From Muricomes sp. (GTDB taxonomy: Bacteria > Bacillota > Clostridia > Lachnospirales > Lachnospiraceae), in the NCBI GenBank assembly GCA_020024675.1, contig JAHHTM010000086.1:1-6053 (forward strand): a stretch of 6,053 nucleotides of DNA, given 5' to 3'. A program made the position numbers and the translations under genes. This document shows, piece after piece, positions 1 through 5,524 of the stretch (within the stretch, counting starts at the first letter, position 1; each line of letters begins with the position of its first letter). The notes below the pieces were generated by a model. That model was not told the origin of the DNA. It saw only the letters and a list, made by a program, of their open reading frames with translations, and did no database searches.

Positions 1-210
1 CCCCCCTAATGTTTTTTCGTCTCCCGCAATAAAAATGCTTTTTTTGGCTGCAACATCATCATATGTGTCCCCATCTAATGCAATATATGATTTCCCTTTG
101 CAATACCAACAATCATGTTCCGGCTTATATAACCATTGTCCCGTGATAAAGATATCAGAACGAATACGCATTATTCCCTCAAACGCTTTGTATCCTTCTA
201 CTTTAATCAT
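1..210 (-). CDS. Phage orphan protein, N-terminal 70 residues (runs off left edge)
   Basis: The ATG at 210-208 opens a frame that stays open to base 1, giving 70 residues with no stop, so the 3' end lies outside the window. A strong ribosome binding site, AAGGAGG, sits nine bases before the start and is embedded in the acidic tail codons of the preceding microprotein, which this gene overlaps by eight bases. The protein begins MIKVEGYKAFEGIMRI and contains WLYKPEHDCWYCKGKSY (residues 26-42), with a Cys-x-x-Cys pair at C34 and C37. The opening and the 'WLYKP...CWY' stretch resemble small uncharacterised proteins I associate with Clostridia phages, but I cannot name a function. The overlap suggests translational coupling to the 44-residue gene upstream. 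Certain as coding; function unknown. Confidence 0.8.
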   Translation of the reverse strand, partial: MIKVEGYKAFEGIMRIRSDIFITGQWLYKPEHDCWYCKGKSYIALDGDTYDDVAAKKSIFIAGDEKTLGG

Positions 211-337
211 TTTCTTTTTCCTCCTTTTCTTCTTCATTCTCACTTGTTTCTCCTAAAATAGCATTACACGCTTTTTTTACTTCTTTTGGGTCACATTCAA
301 AAATAAGTCTCATAAAATTTTCTAATCCTTTATCCAT
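203..337 (-). CDS. 44-residue acidic microprotein
   Basis: A short gene of 44 codons plus TAA, starting at the ATG at 337-335 behind GGAGGA with an eight- to nine-base spacer. An in-frame ATG at 361 would add eight residues but has no ribosome binding site, and it would place the GGAGGA inside the coding region. The protein starts MDKGLENFMRLIFECDPKEV and ends in a strongly acidic tail (about residues 31-44, mostly Glu with Lys, Asn and Asp). The N-terminal half could form an amphipathic helix. No family recognised. The tail codons AAG GAG GAA also serve as the ribosome binding site of the next gene, which overlaps by eight bases; that arrangement is itself good evidence that this frame is translated. 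A promoter-like sequence lies 45 bases upstream. A role as a small host-takeover or regulatory protein is possible but unsupported. Confidence 0.75.
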   Translation of the reverse strand: MDKGLENFMRLIFECDPKEVKKACNAILGETSENEEEKEEKEND

Positions 338-381
338 TTTTATTCTTCCTCCTTCTTCCATGTAAACGGTTGAAATCCTAA

Positions 382-409
382 TTTATATGTACTATGTTTT
401 TTATGTAAA
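382..409 (-). promoter_or_regulatory. Candidate sigma-70-type promoter for the microprotein gene
   Basis: On the minus strand, TTTACA (409-404) and TATAAA (387-382) are separated by 16 bases. Each is one mismatch from the consensus -35 and -10 hexamers. It lies in the only sizeable non-coding gap in the left half of the window, and transcription would begin about 40 bases before the ATG at 337. The -35 hexamer overlaps a short inverted repeat, ATGTA-N5-TACAT (417-403), which could be an operator, though five-base arms in AT-rich DNA carry little weight. AT-rich sequence yields such matches often, so this is a suggestion only. Confidence 0.3.
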
Positions 410-487
410 ATATACATTATTTATTTGATTTATTGTGCGAATTTCATCACATAAACTATTCGAGCTATTCTTTATCTTACAGTGCAT
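401..487 (-). CDS. Doubtful 28-residue ORF in the gap after the nuclease gene
   Basis: An ATG at 487-485 opens 28 codons ending in TAA at 403-401 (MHCKIKNSSNSLCDEIRTIN...). The same frame is open upstream to base 550, about 50 codons in all, longer than expected by chance in DNA this AT-rich. However, the upstream part has no ATG, GTG or TTG, and the sequence before the ATG at 487 holds only a weak GGGTAAG element. It may be a real small gene, a decayed one with a lost start, or chance. The gap (338-528) otherwise holds only the promoter-like element; I saw no terminator hairpin with a T-run. Confidence 0.15.
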   Translation of the reverse strand: MHCKIKNSSNSLCDEIRTINQINNVYFT

Positions 488-528
488 GATGAACTTACCC
501 GAATAATTATTTAATGTAAAAATTATTT

Positions 529-843
529 TTATTCCTGCTCCTCTACTAATTTAATTGCATCTTCTACCCCTCGAACAATTCCTGCACGGCATCCATAACA
601 GGTTCGCATGGTTTTTAAAAAATTCAACTGTTCTGGTGTTGCTTTTCCTGTTTCATTTTTAACTTCTAAAAAACAAACTCTACCATCCTTTATGGCAAAC
701 AAATCTGAAAATCCTTTAGGCGCACCCGTGTCAAACCATCGCCCATCTGACAACCTGACTTTACCTGCATTGATGCGGAACACACAGAACCCAAGTTCAG
801 ACAGCGCAAGCCGGATAGCATTCTGGATTGAATGTTCATCCAT
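529..843 (-). CDS. VRR-NUC domain nuclease (PD-(D/E)xK fold)
   Basis: A 104-residue stand-alone VRR-NUC protein, a family of PD-(D/E)xK nucleases common in phage replication modules and also found in FAN1. The core is visible: acidic E3 and Q7 in helix 1; FRINAGKVRL (22-31); GAPKGFSDLF (40-49) with the metal-binding Asp at 47; CFLEVKNETGKATPEQ (57-72) with the E60-x-K62 pair and Q72. This is nearly the whole length of typical single-domain phage members, so it appears intact. The ATG at 843 is preferred because GGAGG lies seven bases upstream; a GTG at 849 is in frame but overlaps that ribosome binding site. The gene starts two bases after the stop of the HTH gene, so the two are probably coupled. 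Members are thought to act as structure-specific or nicking endonucleases in replication or recombination; the substrate here is unknown. The catalytic residues make the assignment firm. Confidence 0.92.
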   Translation of the reverse strand: MDEHSIQNAIRLALSELGFCVFRINAGKVRLSDGRWFDTGAPKGFSDLFAIKDGRVCFLEVKNETGKATPEQLNFLKTMRTCYGCRAGIVRGVEDAIKLVEEQE

Positions 844-845
844 AG

Positions 846-1337
846 TCACTCCTCCATTTCCTCTAACAAAATTTTTCTTGCTTTGTTAATCTTACAAGTC
901 CCTAAAGTTATGTGCATTCGTTCTTCTATGCTTCTTTCAGTAAATCCCATTTTTTTAGATATATTCTCAATACTATAGCCATTTACAATGAGATTTTCTA
1001 ACTGCTTTTGAACCGAATATTTCCATTTTAATTTCCCTTGAATTGGTGGGAGGTGTTGAAGATGGGACTTTATGAATCTCTCACTTCTTCCTGTCGCTTT
1101 CATGATTTCTGATACGCTGCATCCATCCAATCTCATTCTCTCTATTTCTTTCTGATCTTTTACACTCCATATACCATCTTTTAAGAATCTCATACCCCCA
1201 TAATAGTAACTTATGTGATATTGTACAGAATACACTGATCTGGATAATTCTTTTGCAATTTCCTTAGCCGTGTTTCTATTTTTTACCATTTTAACAAGAA
1301 TTTTATTTTCTTCATCAGTCCATGGCTCTCCATACAT
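846..1337 (-). CDS. DNA-binding protein with three HTH/Myb-like repeats
   Basis: A 163-residue protein composed almost entirely of three helix-turn-helix-like units. Unit 1 (about residues 5-43) begins PWTDEENKILVKMV and resembles a SANT/Myb-like or GcrA-type N-terminus. Unit 2 (about 56-95) has IWSVKDQKEIERM, then GCSVSEIMKATGRSERFIKSH. Unit 3 (about 105-142) has KWKYSVQKQLENLIVNGYS, then IENISKKMGFTERSIEER. Each has an opening aromatic/charged helix, a turn, and a recognition-like helix rich in Ser, Arg and hydrophobics. The start at 1337 is chosen because AGGAG lies eight bases upstream; the longer frame from an ATG at 1373 lacks any ribosome binding site. The gene follows the beta-helix gene by 46 bases and runs into the VRR-NUC start two bases after its own stop. 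It may be a phage regulator, or a DNA-targeting partner of the nuclease; both are inference. Confidence 0.82.
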   Translation of the reverse strand: MYGEPWTDEENKILVKMVKNRNTAKEIAKELSRSVYSVQYHISYYYGGMRFLKDGIWSVKDQKEIERMRLDGCSVSEIMKATGRSERFIKSHLQHLPPIQGKLKWKYSVQKQLENLIVNGYSIENISKKMGFTERSIEERMHITLGTCKINKARKILLEEMEE

Positions 1338-1345
1338 ATTTAACG

Positions 1346-1350
1346 CTCCT
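1346..1350 (-). promoter_or_regulatory. Ribosome binding site fixing the HTH-protein start
   Basis: AGGAG, eight bases before the ATG at 1337. The alternative upstream ATG at 1373 is preceded by AT-rich sequence without any Shine-Dalgarno match, so this site decides the shorter, 163-residue form. Confidence 0.7.
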
Positions 1351-1383
1351 GTTCTCGATAATTTATGACCCATTTATAGAATG

Positions 1384-1935
1384 TTAATGTAGGGATTTTA
1401 AAAGCACTGTTCCAATAGTTTCACAACCTTCTAACTTTACATTGCCTCCAACAATTGCATCACCATGAGCATCTGCGCACTCTTTTACAACTGCATTATC
1501 TGTTATAATTGCAAAATCTTCTACAACTGCATGACCTTCAACAACTGCATAACCTTCTACAACTGCATGACCTTTCACAACTGCAAATCCTCTTACATCT
1601 GCATTATCTCTAACAACTGCAAAATCTTTGACATTTGCCAAATCTCTAACAATTGCATCATCTCCTACATATGCATGACCTTTGACAACTGCAAATCCCC
1701 ATGCAGCCGCGTCACCTCTTACACATGCATCATCACGCACAACTGCACACTCTTCGACAACTGCATTATCATAGACCCAACAATTACCATCTTGACTTAA
1801 GTTACTTTCACTTTCTACCCAGCCGCCTAAATCACCTGCTTTTACATCAGCAAAGTCTTTCAATGCTTTAATACGATGTACGATAGTACAATCCCATAAT
1901 TCTCTTACTTCTTCTGTTAGTTCATATTTTTTCAT
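1384..1935 (-). CDS. Hexapeptide-repeat left-handed beta-helix protein
   Basis: A 183-residue protein in two parts. The N-terminal part (1-50) carries a conserved lead-in, RIKALKDF, then VKAGDLGGWVESESNLSQDG, which I recognise from many prophage-encoded repeat proteins of unknown role. The second part (51-176) is 21 uninterrupted hexapeptides of form x-A-V-V-x-G/D (NAVVEE, CAVVRD, FAVVKG, HAVVEG and so on), the pattern of a parallel left-handed beta-helix with about 18 residues per turn, here seven turns. There is no loop or extra domain holding catalytic residues like those of hexapeptide acyltransferases or gamma carbonic anhydrases, so an enzyme is unlikely without a partner. The surface is rich in Asp, Glu, Lys and Arg, suggesting a soluble protein. 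GAAGGA lies nine bases before the ATG at 1935, three bases after the stop of the upstream gene. A DNA-mimic or scaffold role, as proposed for pentapeptide-repeat beta-helices, is speculation. Confidence 0.88.
   Translation of the reverse strand: MKKYELTEEVRELWDCTIVHRIKALKDFADVKAGDLGGWVESESNLSQDGNCWVYDNAVVEECAVVRDDACVRGDAAAWGFAVVKGHAYVGDDAIVRDLANVKDFAVVRDNADVRGFAVVKGHAVVEGYAVVEGHAVVEDFAIITDNAVVKECADAHGDAIVGGNVKLEGCETIGTVLLKSLH
1408..1785 (-). repeat. 18-base periodic repeat encoding 21 hexapeptides
   Basis: DNA encoding residues 51-176 of the beta-helix protein. The unit is 18 bases; on the plus strand it reads roughly ACAACTGCA followed by nine variable bases. Neighbouring units near 1507-1597 are the most alike (HAVVEG, YAVVEG, HAVVED), suggesting recent duplication there, while the outer units have diverged. 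Reading the plus strand gives a spurious Cys/Asn-rich frame with the same period. Confidence 0.85.
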
Positions 1936-1938
1936 TCA

Positions 1939-2430
1939 TTAAAGTCCTTCAATTTTTTCAATCATCTTGTAATACTCAGAAAGTTTAATCTGCTCCATAT
2001 CATCTGGAAGAGATTCCACGATATAACCACATAAATATCCATAAACTGTGCCTCCATATTCCCACATAGCATATCTTCCATGTTCCATAATTCCACAGTG
2101 CCAAAAGCTATTGCAATACAAATTTCTTTCATTGATCTTTTCTATAACCTCTACTTCCCAAAGCTTCTGCATTTTAGATTTCAACTTAAATTGGGAGCAT
2201 CCTTGTGTTTTTACTTTGATAATCTGATTGGCATAACATGAGGATTCTTCATCAGAAAGTTCTACACGAAGCCTCCTCCCTATAATGTAATGATTCTGAG
2301 TAAAATCATACTTGTTAAAAAATGCCGTTGCCATATCATGGAATTTCTGCTGTTCTTCCTGCTGAGTTAGATAATTCTTCTCCATCTCACTCCTATGTTT
2401 CAACTTAAAAGCAATTTCTTTTCTTTCCAT
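1939..2430 (-). CDS. Phage orphan protein, 163 residues
   Basis: I do not recognise this protein. The N-terminus (1-32) is charged and probably helical (MERKEIAFKLKHRSEMEKNY, then a Gln/Glu-rich stretch). The middle (about 48-95) reads like a small beta domain, with YIIGRRLRVELSDEESSCYA and LWEVEVIEKI. The C-terminal half has an aromatic, Cys/Gly-rich patch (YCNSFWHCGIMEHG, then YAMWEYGGTVYGYLCGY) and an acidic helix at the end. It has five cysteines and two histidines but no clear zinc motif, no signal peptide and no convincing membrane helix. The ATG at 2430 has GGAG about eleven bases upstream; an in-frame ATG at 2385 has AGGAG only four bases upstream, so a 148-residue form is possible. 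It ends three bases before the beta-helix gene. Clearly coding from its position and length; function unknown. Confidence 0.82.
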   Translation of the reverse strand: MERKEIAFKLKHRSEMEKNYLTQQEEQQKFHDMATAFFNKYDFTQNHYIIGRRLRVELSDEESSCYANQIIKVKTQGCSQFKLKSKMQKLWEVEVIEKINERNLYCNSFWHCGIMEHGRYAMWEYGGTVYGYLCGYIVESLPDDMEQIKLSEYYKMIEKIEGL

Positions 2431-2598
2431 CTATCTTATTTCTCCATTTCCTCTAATCATTTTCGAAATTTCCATTTTTAAATAAAAATAATAGACTGAT
2501 GTTTTATTTCCAACCATTCCATAATCATAAGTAATTTCCTTTTTTGTATTGTAATTGTATTTCTGCTGAATTACTTTCAAATTATCAAATTATTTCAT
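2431..2598 (-). pseudogene. Possible small gene with a premature stop at codon 3
   Basis: An ATG at 2598-2596 overlaps the helicase stop in the classic ATGA arrangement, but its frame reads ATG AAA TAA. After that TAA (2592-2590) the same frame stays open for 52 codons and stops (TAG, 2433-2431) exactly one base before the next gene's ATG. The encoded sequence includes KKEITYDYGMVGNKTSVYYF and a Lys/Arg/Gly C-terminus, which look protein-like. Either a small gene lost its start to a nonsense change, or translation begins at the TTG at 2580 (49 residues, no ribosome binding site), or this is a chance open frame in AT-rich DNA. TAA is not a codon known to be recoded in gut phages, so readthrough is unlikely. 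Confidence 0.3.
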
Positions 2599-4406
2599 AA
2601 TCCTATTTTTTTCATCATATAACTATACTTTTTAGGTATCTTGATACCACACTTAGAACAATATCTCAAACACCATGCAAATTTATACCCATGTAATTCC
2701 TGAAACTCCACCACCTCACCCCATGTATGCAAATCTGCATCTGCAAGCCTTGTGTTTTTTATACTATTTTTACGTTGTAGCTCCACAAGATCAATATCAA
2801 CCATTTTTTTGTTTTGCGTTACAATCTCATGCGTTGCTCTATATCCACAATATGGACAAACATTGAGCGATGGAGGATACACGGCATAACATTGTCTACA
2901 TTCACGGATTTTAACCGTTGTTTCCTGTTTATGTTTTGGCTCTAGAGTCCATTCCCGTTCGTCATCCGGAAGACCATGCTTATAGCAATTTCCAACATGA
3001 TCTATAATGATTGCAGTTTTCCCTGGAATATATCTCATACTTCTCATGGATTGTTGAATGAATAATGATAATGATTGTGTAGGTCGGAGTAATACAACAC
3101 ATTCACAGTCAGGAATATCAAGACCTTCACCGAATAACTCACAATTACAAAGAATTTTATATGAACCCTCTCGAAATGAATCAATAATTTGCTTTCTTGT
3201 CTGTTTTGATGTTGTACCATCTAATGACACCGCTGCATATCCTGCTGACAAAAATTTTTGAGCGGTTTTATCTGCTGCTTCCACACTTGCACAATATACA
3301 ATAGTTTTTTTCCCTTTTGCCAGTCGTTCCCACTGCTTGACAGTGTCACCATAAATCTCCTTATCTTGCATCAACTGTGCTACTTCATTCTGATTGTATT
3401 CTCCTGCCACTGTATGCAAACTTGATGTATCAGCCAACTTTACACTATAATATTTATACGGTGCTAGATATTGATTATCTATTAACCACTTTGTTGATAC
3501 ACTGGTTACCAAATCGGAATATACATCTCCTAAGCCTCCTTTATTGAGCCGTATAGGAGTAGCAGTAAACCCCAAACGTATAGCATTAGGATAATTGTCA
3601 TATATTTTTGTATATGTTTTAGCAGTGCTATGATGGCAATTATGTACAAGAATTCCATTTGCAAAATAGTTGTGATTTCCATTTACCTCTAAATTGTACA
3701 CATAACCGTCTGGACACATTCCTCCAAATGTTCCATCGCTTGTTTGTTTGTAAATCTCAACACTCTCCACCCTAGTGTGTTCAAACAATATTCTTTTTTC
3801 TTTCCACACGTTGTACAATAATATTTTCCTGACATAATATCCCTCCTTTAATTCAATAGCAGGAATATATCCTTTACCTTCAACATATATTGGATGGTTG
3901 AAAGTACATTTTAAAAAAGTTCCATCAGAAAATTTTATTCCCATAAGGCTAGACGGCTTTTTCTTAAAAATTCGAGTTATTCTCTTTTGTTCTATTTTAT
4001 TTTTCTTGCTATTGTATGACGATATTATATCGCCAGTTTGCAGATTTGTCAACAACTTGTTATCTATCAACGTATCTGATGTAAAACATTCATCCGTTAT
4101 TATCAATCGATATTCTGGTAGCTTTTGCAATCTCCTTGACGCTGTTTGAACCATTGAAACATCACATAACTCTGAATCTACTCCAATTAAATCAAAGAAT
4201 GTATGCTTGATTTGTTCGCATAACTCTTTGCGATGAACAAGAAATAGAACCCGATTCCCTTTAGATGTCGCATTTTTGGCAATAACTCCCTGAATTATTG
4301 ACTTTCCTCCACCACAACCTAAAACAGCAACGACAGATTTATTCCCTTTCTTCAATATAGAACGTATATTCATTATAAGCTGTAACTGATAAGAACGTAG
4401 TTGCAT
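2595..4406 (-). CDS. DECH-box superfamily II helicase with in-frame mini-intein
   Basis: A 603-residue precursor; removing the intein leaves 453 residues, a normal size for phage DEAD/DEAH helicases. Positions count from the ATG at 4406. RecA domain 1 has a Q-motif-like RSYQ (4-7), Walker A GCGGGKS (30-36) and motif II, which is split: ITDE (103-106), then C257-HHS after the intein. Motif III is FTATP (280-284). Domain 2 has LFGEGLDIPD (motif V) and QQSMRSMR (motif VI, 451-458), where the usual Gly of QxxGRxxR is Met, followed by YIPGKTAIIIDHVGN. A zinc ribbon follows (C503, C506, C517, C520), then a further Cys cluster near the end (C579, C583, C586). AGGGGG lies seven bases before the chosen ATG; a TTG at 4430 is in frame but would overlap the previous gene. 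The protein is expected to unwind or remodel DNA at phage replication or recombination forks, next to SSB. Confidence 0.95.
   Translation of the reverse strand: MQLRSYQLQLIMNIRSILKKGNKSVVAVLGCGGGKSIIQGVIAKNATSKGNRVLFLVHRKELCEQIKHTFFDLIGVDSELCDVSMVQTASRRLQKLPEYRLIITDECFTSDTLIDNKLLTNLQTGDIISSYNSKKNKIEQKRITRIFKKKPSSLMGIKFSDGTFLKCTFNHPIYVEGKGYIPAIELKEGYYVRKILLYNVWKEKRILFEHTRVESVEIYKQTSDGTFGGMCPDGYVYNLEVNGNHNYFANGILVHNCHHSTAKTYTKIYDNYPNAIRLGFTATPIRLNKGGLGDVYSDLVTSVSTKWLIDNQYLAPYKYYSVKLADTSSLHTVAGEYNQNEVAQLMQDKEIYGDTVKQWERLAKGKKTIVYCASVEAADKTAQKFLSAGYAAVSLDGTTSKQTRKQIIDSFREGSYKILCNCELFGEGLDIPDCECVVLLRPTQSLSLFIQQSMRSMRYIPGKTAIIIDHVGNCYKHGLPDDEREWTLEPKHKQETTVKIRECRQCYAVYPPSLNVCPYCGYRATHEIVTQNKKMVDIDLVELQRKNSIKNTRLADADLHTWGEVVEFQELHGYKFAWCLRYCSKCGIKIPKKYSYMMKKIGL
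3639..4088 (-). mobile_element. Mini-intein (150 residues) inside the helicase DECH box
   Basis: The helicase frame between TDE and CHHS holds a complete set of intein splicing motifs (precursor residues 107-256). Block A begins with the nucleophile Cys107, CFTSDTLI. Block B is GTFLKCTFNHPIYV, with the T168-x-x-H171 pair. Blocks F and G are GYVYNLEVNGNHNYFANG followed by ILVHN, with penultimate His255, terminal Asn256 and Cys257 as the +1 nucleophile. At 150 residues there is no room for a homing endonuclease and none is visible, so this is a mini-intein. Splicing would join TDE to CHHS and restore a perfect DECH motif, which fixes both boundaries to the codon. All catalytic positions are present, so it should be active. 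The -1 residue is Glu and the +1 residue is Cys. The assignment is near certain; activity is inferred. Confidence 0.95.
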
Positions 4407-4417
4407 ATACACACCCC

Positions 4418-4420
<3 letters not shown>
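4407..4420 (-). promoter_or_regulatory. Ribosome binding site fixing the helicase start
   Basis: AGGGGG precedes the helicase ATG at 4406 by seven bases, just after the stop TAG (4420-4418) of the low-complexity gene. This excludes the longer frame beginning with TTG at 4430, which would read through this site. Confidence 0.7.
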
Positions 4421-4671
<251 letters not shown>

Positions 4672-4687
<16 letters not shown>

Positions 4688-5040
4688 AGTGGTACACCTT
4701 CTATGCTGTCCTTTGCTTTTTGGGTAGTGCTTATAATTTCAATAACTTCTGTAAGAATAATTTTGTAAACAGGTACAGCAAATTTACAACCATCAGGTCT
4801 ACAAGTTCCATCCATTGCAAGCTGTGACAAACTGTTTGCACCTTCCCAATACCAAATCCTTCTTGAATTTCTAAGAACAACCTCTTTACCTTCTCTACTT
4901 TCGATATATCCAGCAAACACACCAGCAGAATATGTTCTTACAATAACATATTCCATATTTTTCACCTTTTCAGAAGGCGATATTTCATTAAGAAATGATT
5001 TTGGTACATAAATTTCTCCATTGATACTAATTTCTTTCAT
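4672..5040 (-). CDS. Small phage protein, DUF6948-like
   Basis: A 122-residue protein. After a variable N-terminus (1-28) comes a compact conserved-looking domain: MEYVIVRTYSAGVFAGYIE (29-47), RRIWYWEGANSLSQLAMDG (about 60-78), then a short Cys-containing turn (TCRPDGCK) and a hydrophobic strand (VYKIILTEVIEIIS). The VRTYSAGVFAG and RRIWYWEGA-SLSQLA signatures match, from memory, the phage family DUF6948, which is uncharacterised. GGAGG lies eight bases before the ATG at 5040, which supports this start over the internal ATG at 4956. It follows ssb by 57 bases and overlaps the low-complexity gene by 16 bases. Its position between SSB and the helicase suggests a role tied to phage DNA metabolism, but nothing in the sequence shows what that is. 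Confidence 0.85.
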
Positions 5041-5097
5041 TATTTAGTCCTCCGATTCAAAATATTGTTTAAAAATTAAGATAATTCCCACATTCAA

Positions 5098-5520
5098 TTA
5101 GAATGGTAAATCACCATCTGTGATATCTCCTATATCTTGAAAATCTGGAAATTGTGGTTCACTATATTGCTGTTTGTTCACCACATGTGTATTGTTTCCT
5201 AATTCGGATTTGCTGCCACAAAATTCAGCTTTGCAATTCTGAATTTCCCAAACAATGCGATTATTCCCTTCTTTGTCTTGATACTTCCTAGACTGCATTT
5301 CACCATGTACAATAATTTCTTTGCCTTTGGTGAAATACTTGCTTATAAAATCCGCACCTTGTCTCCAGAAAACGCAGTCAAAAAAATCTGCTGTTTGTTC
5401 ACCATCTTTCTTATAATAACGGTCAACCGCTACTGTTATGGTACAGGTAGATATTCCAGATTGAGTTAGTCTTAATTCTGGGTCTTTGACAAGGCGCCCT
5501 TTAATTGCAATAATGTTCAT
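5098..5520 (-). CDS. ssb: Single-stranded DNA-binding protein (phage SSB)
   Basis: A 140-residue bacterial-type SSB. The OB fold spans about residues 1-105: MNIIAIKGRLVKDPELRLTQ, VAVDRYYKKDGEQTADFFDC, VFWRQGADFISKYFTKGKEI and VHGEMQSRKYQDKEGNNR. Aromatic residues (F46, F47, F51, W52, Y62) sit where SSBs stack on DNA bases. A flexible Gln/Asn-rich linker leads to the acidic tip DGDLPF, the conserved C-terminal peptide by which SSB recruits partners such as helicases and recombination proteins. AAAGGAG, ten bases before the ATG at 5520, overlaps the last codons of the upstream gene, and only four bases separate the two genes. It protects single-stranded DNA during phage replication or recombination. 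The assignment is firm. Confidence 0.97.
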   Translation of the reverse strand: MNIIAIKGRLVKDPELRLTQSGISTCTITVAVDRYYKKDGEQTADFFDCVFWRQGADFISKYFTKGKEIIVHGEMQSRKYQDKEGNNRIVWEIQNCKAEFCGSKSELGNNTHVVNKQQYSEPQFPDFQDIGDITDGDLPF

Positions 5521-5524
5521 GTAT

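Noticed and set aside
35..256. Plus-strand 73-residue hydrophobic frame
   Set aside because: Complement of two well-supported overlapping minus-strand genes; the hydrophobic end is the antisense of a Glu/Lys-rich tail.
401..420. Short inverted repeat ATGTA-N5-TACAT as a terminator
   Set aside because: Five-base AT-rich arms with no GC stem and no following T-run in the minus-strand transcript.
1465..1800. Plus-strand Cys/Asn-rich repeat frame
   Set aside because: Antisense shadow of the hexapeptide-repeat gene; the 18-base period makes stops absent in several frames. No ribosome binding site, and every well-supported gene is on the minus strand.
2548..2580. Promoter-like TTGAAA...TACAAT on the minus strand in the gap after the helicase
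   Set aside because: Spacing is 15 or 21 bases depending on which TACAAT is used, both poor; the region is very AT-rich and may be coding.
3639..4088. Group I intron or homing endonuclease in the helicase gene
   Set aside because: The insert is in frame, has no stop codon, carries complete protein-splicing motifs and lacks LAGLIDADG, HNH or GIY-YIG residues.
4731..4922. Minus-strand 63-residue frame inside the DUF6948-like gene
   Set aside because: Alternative frame of a gene with a strong ribosome binding site and recognisable domain; no start signal of its own.
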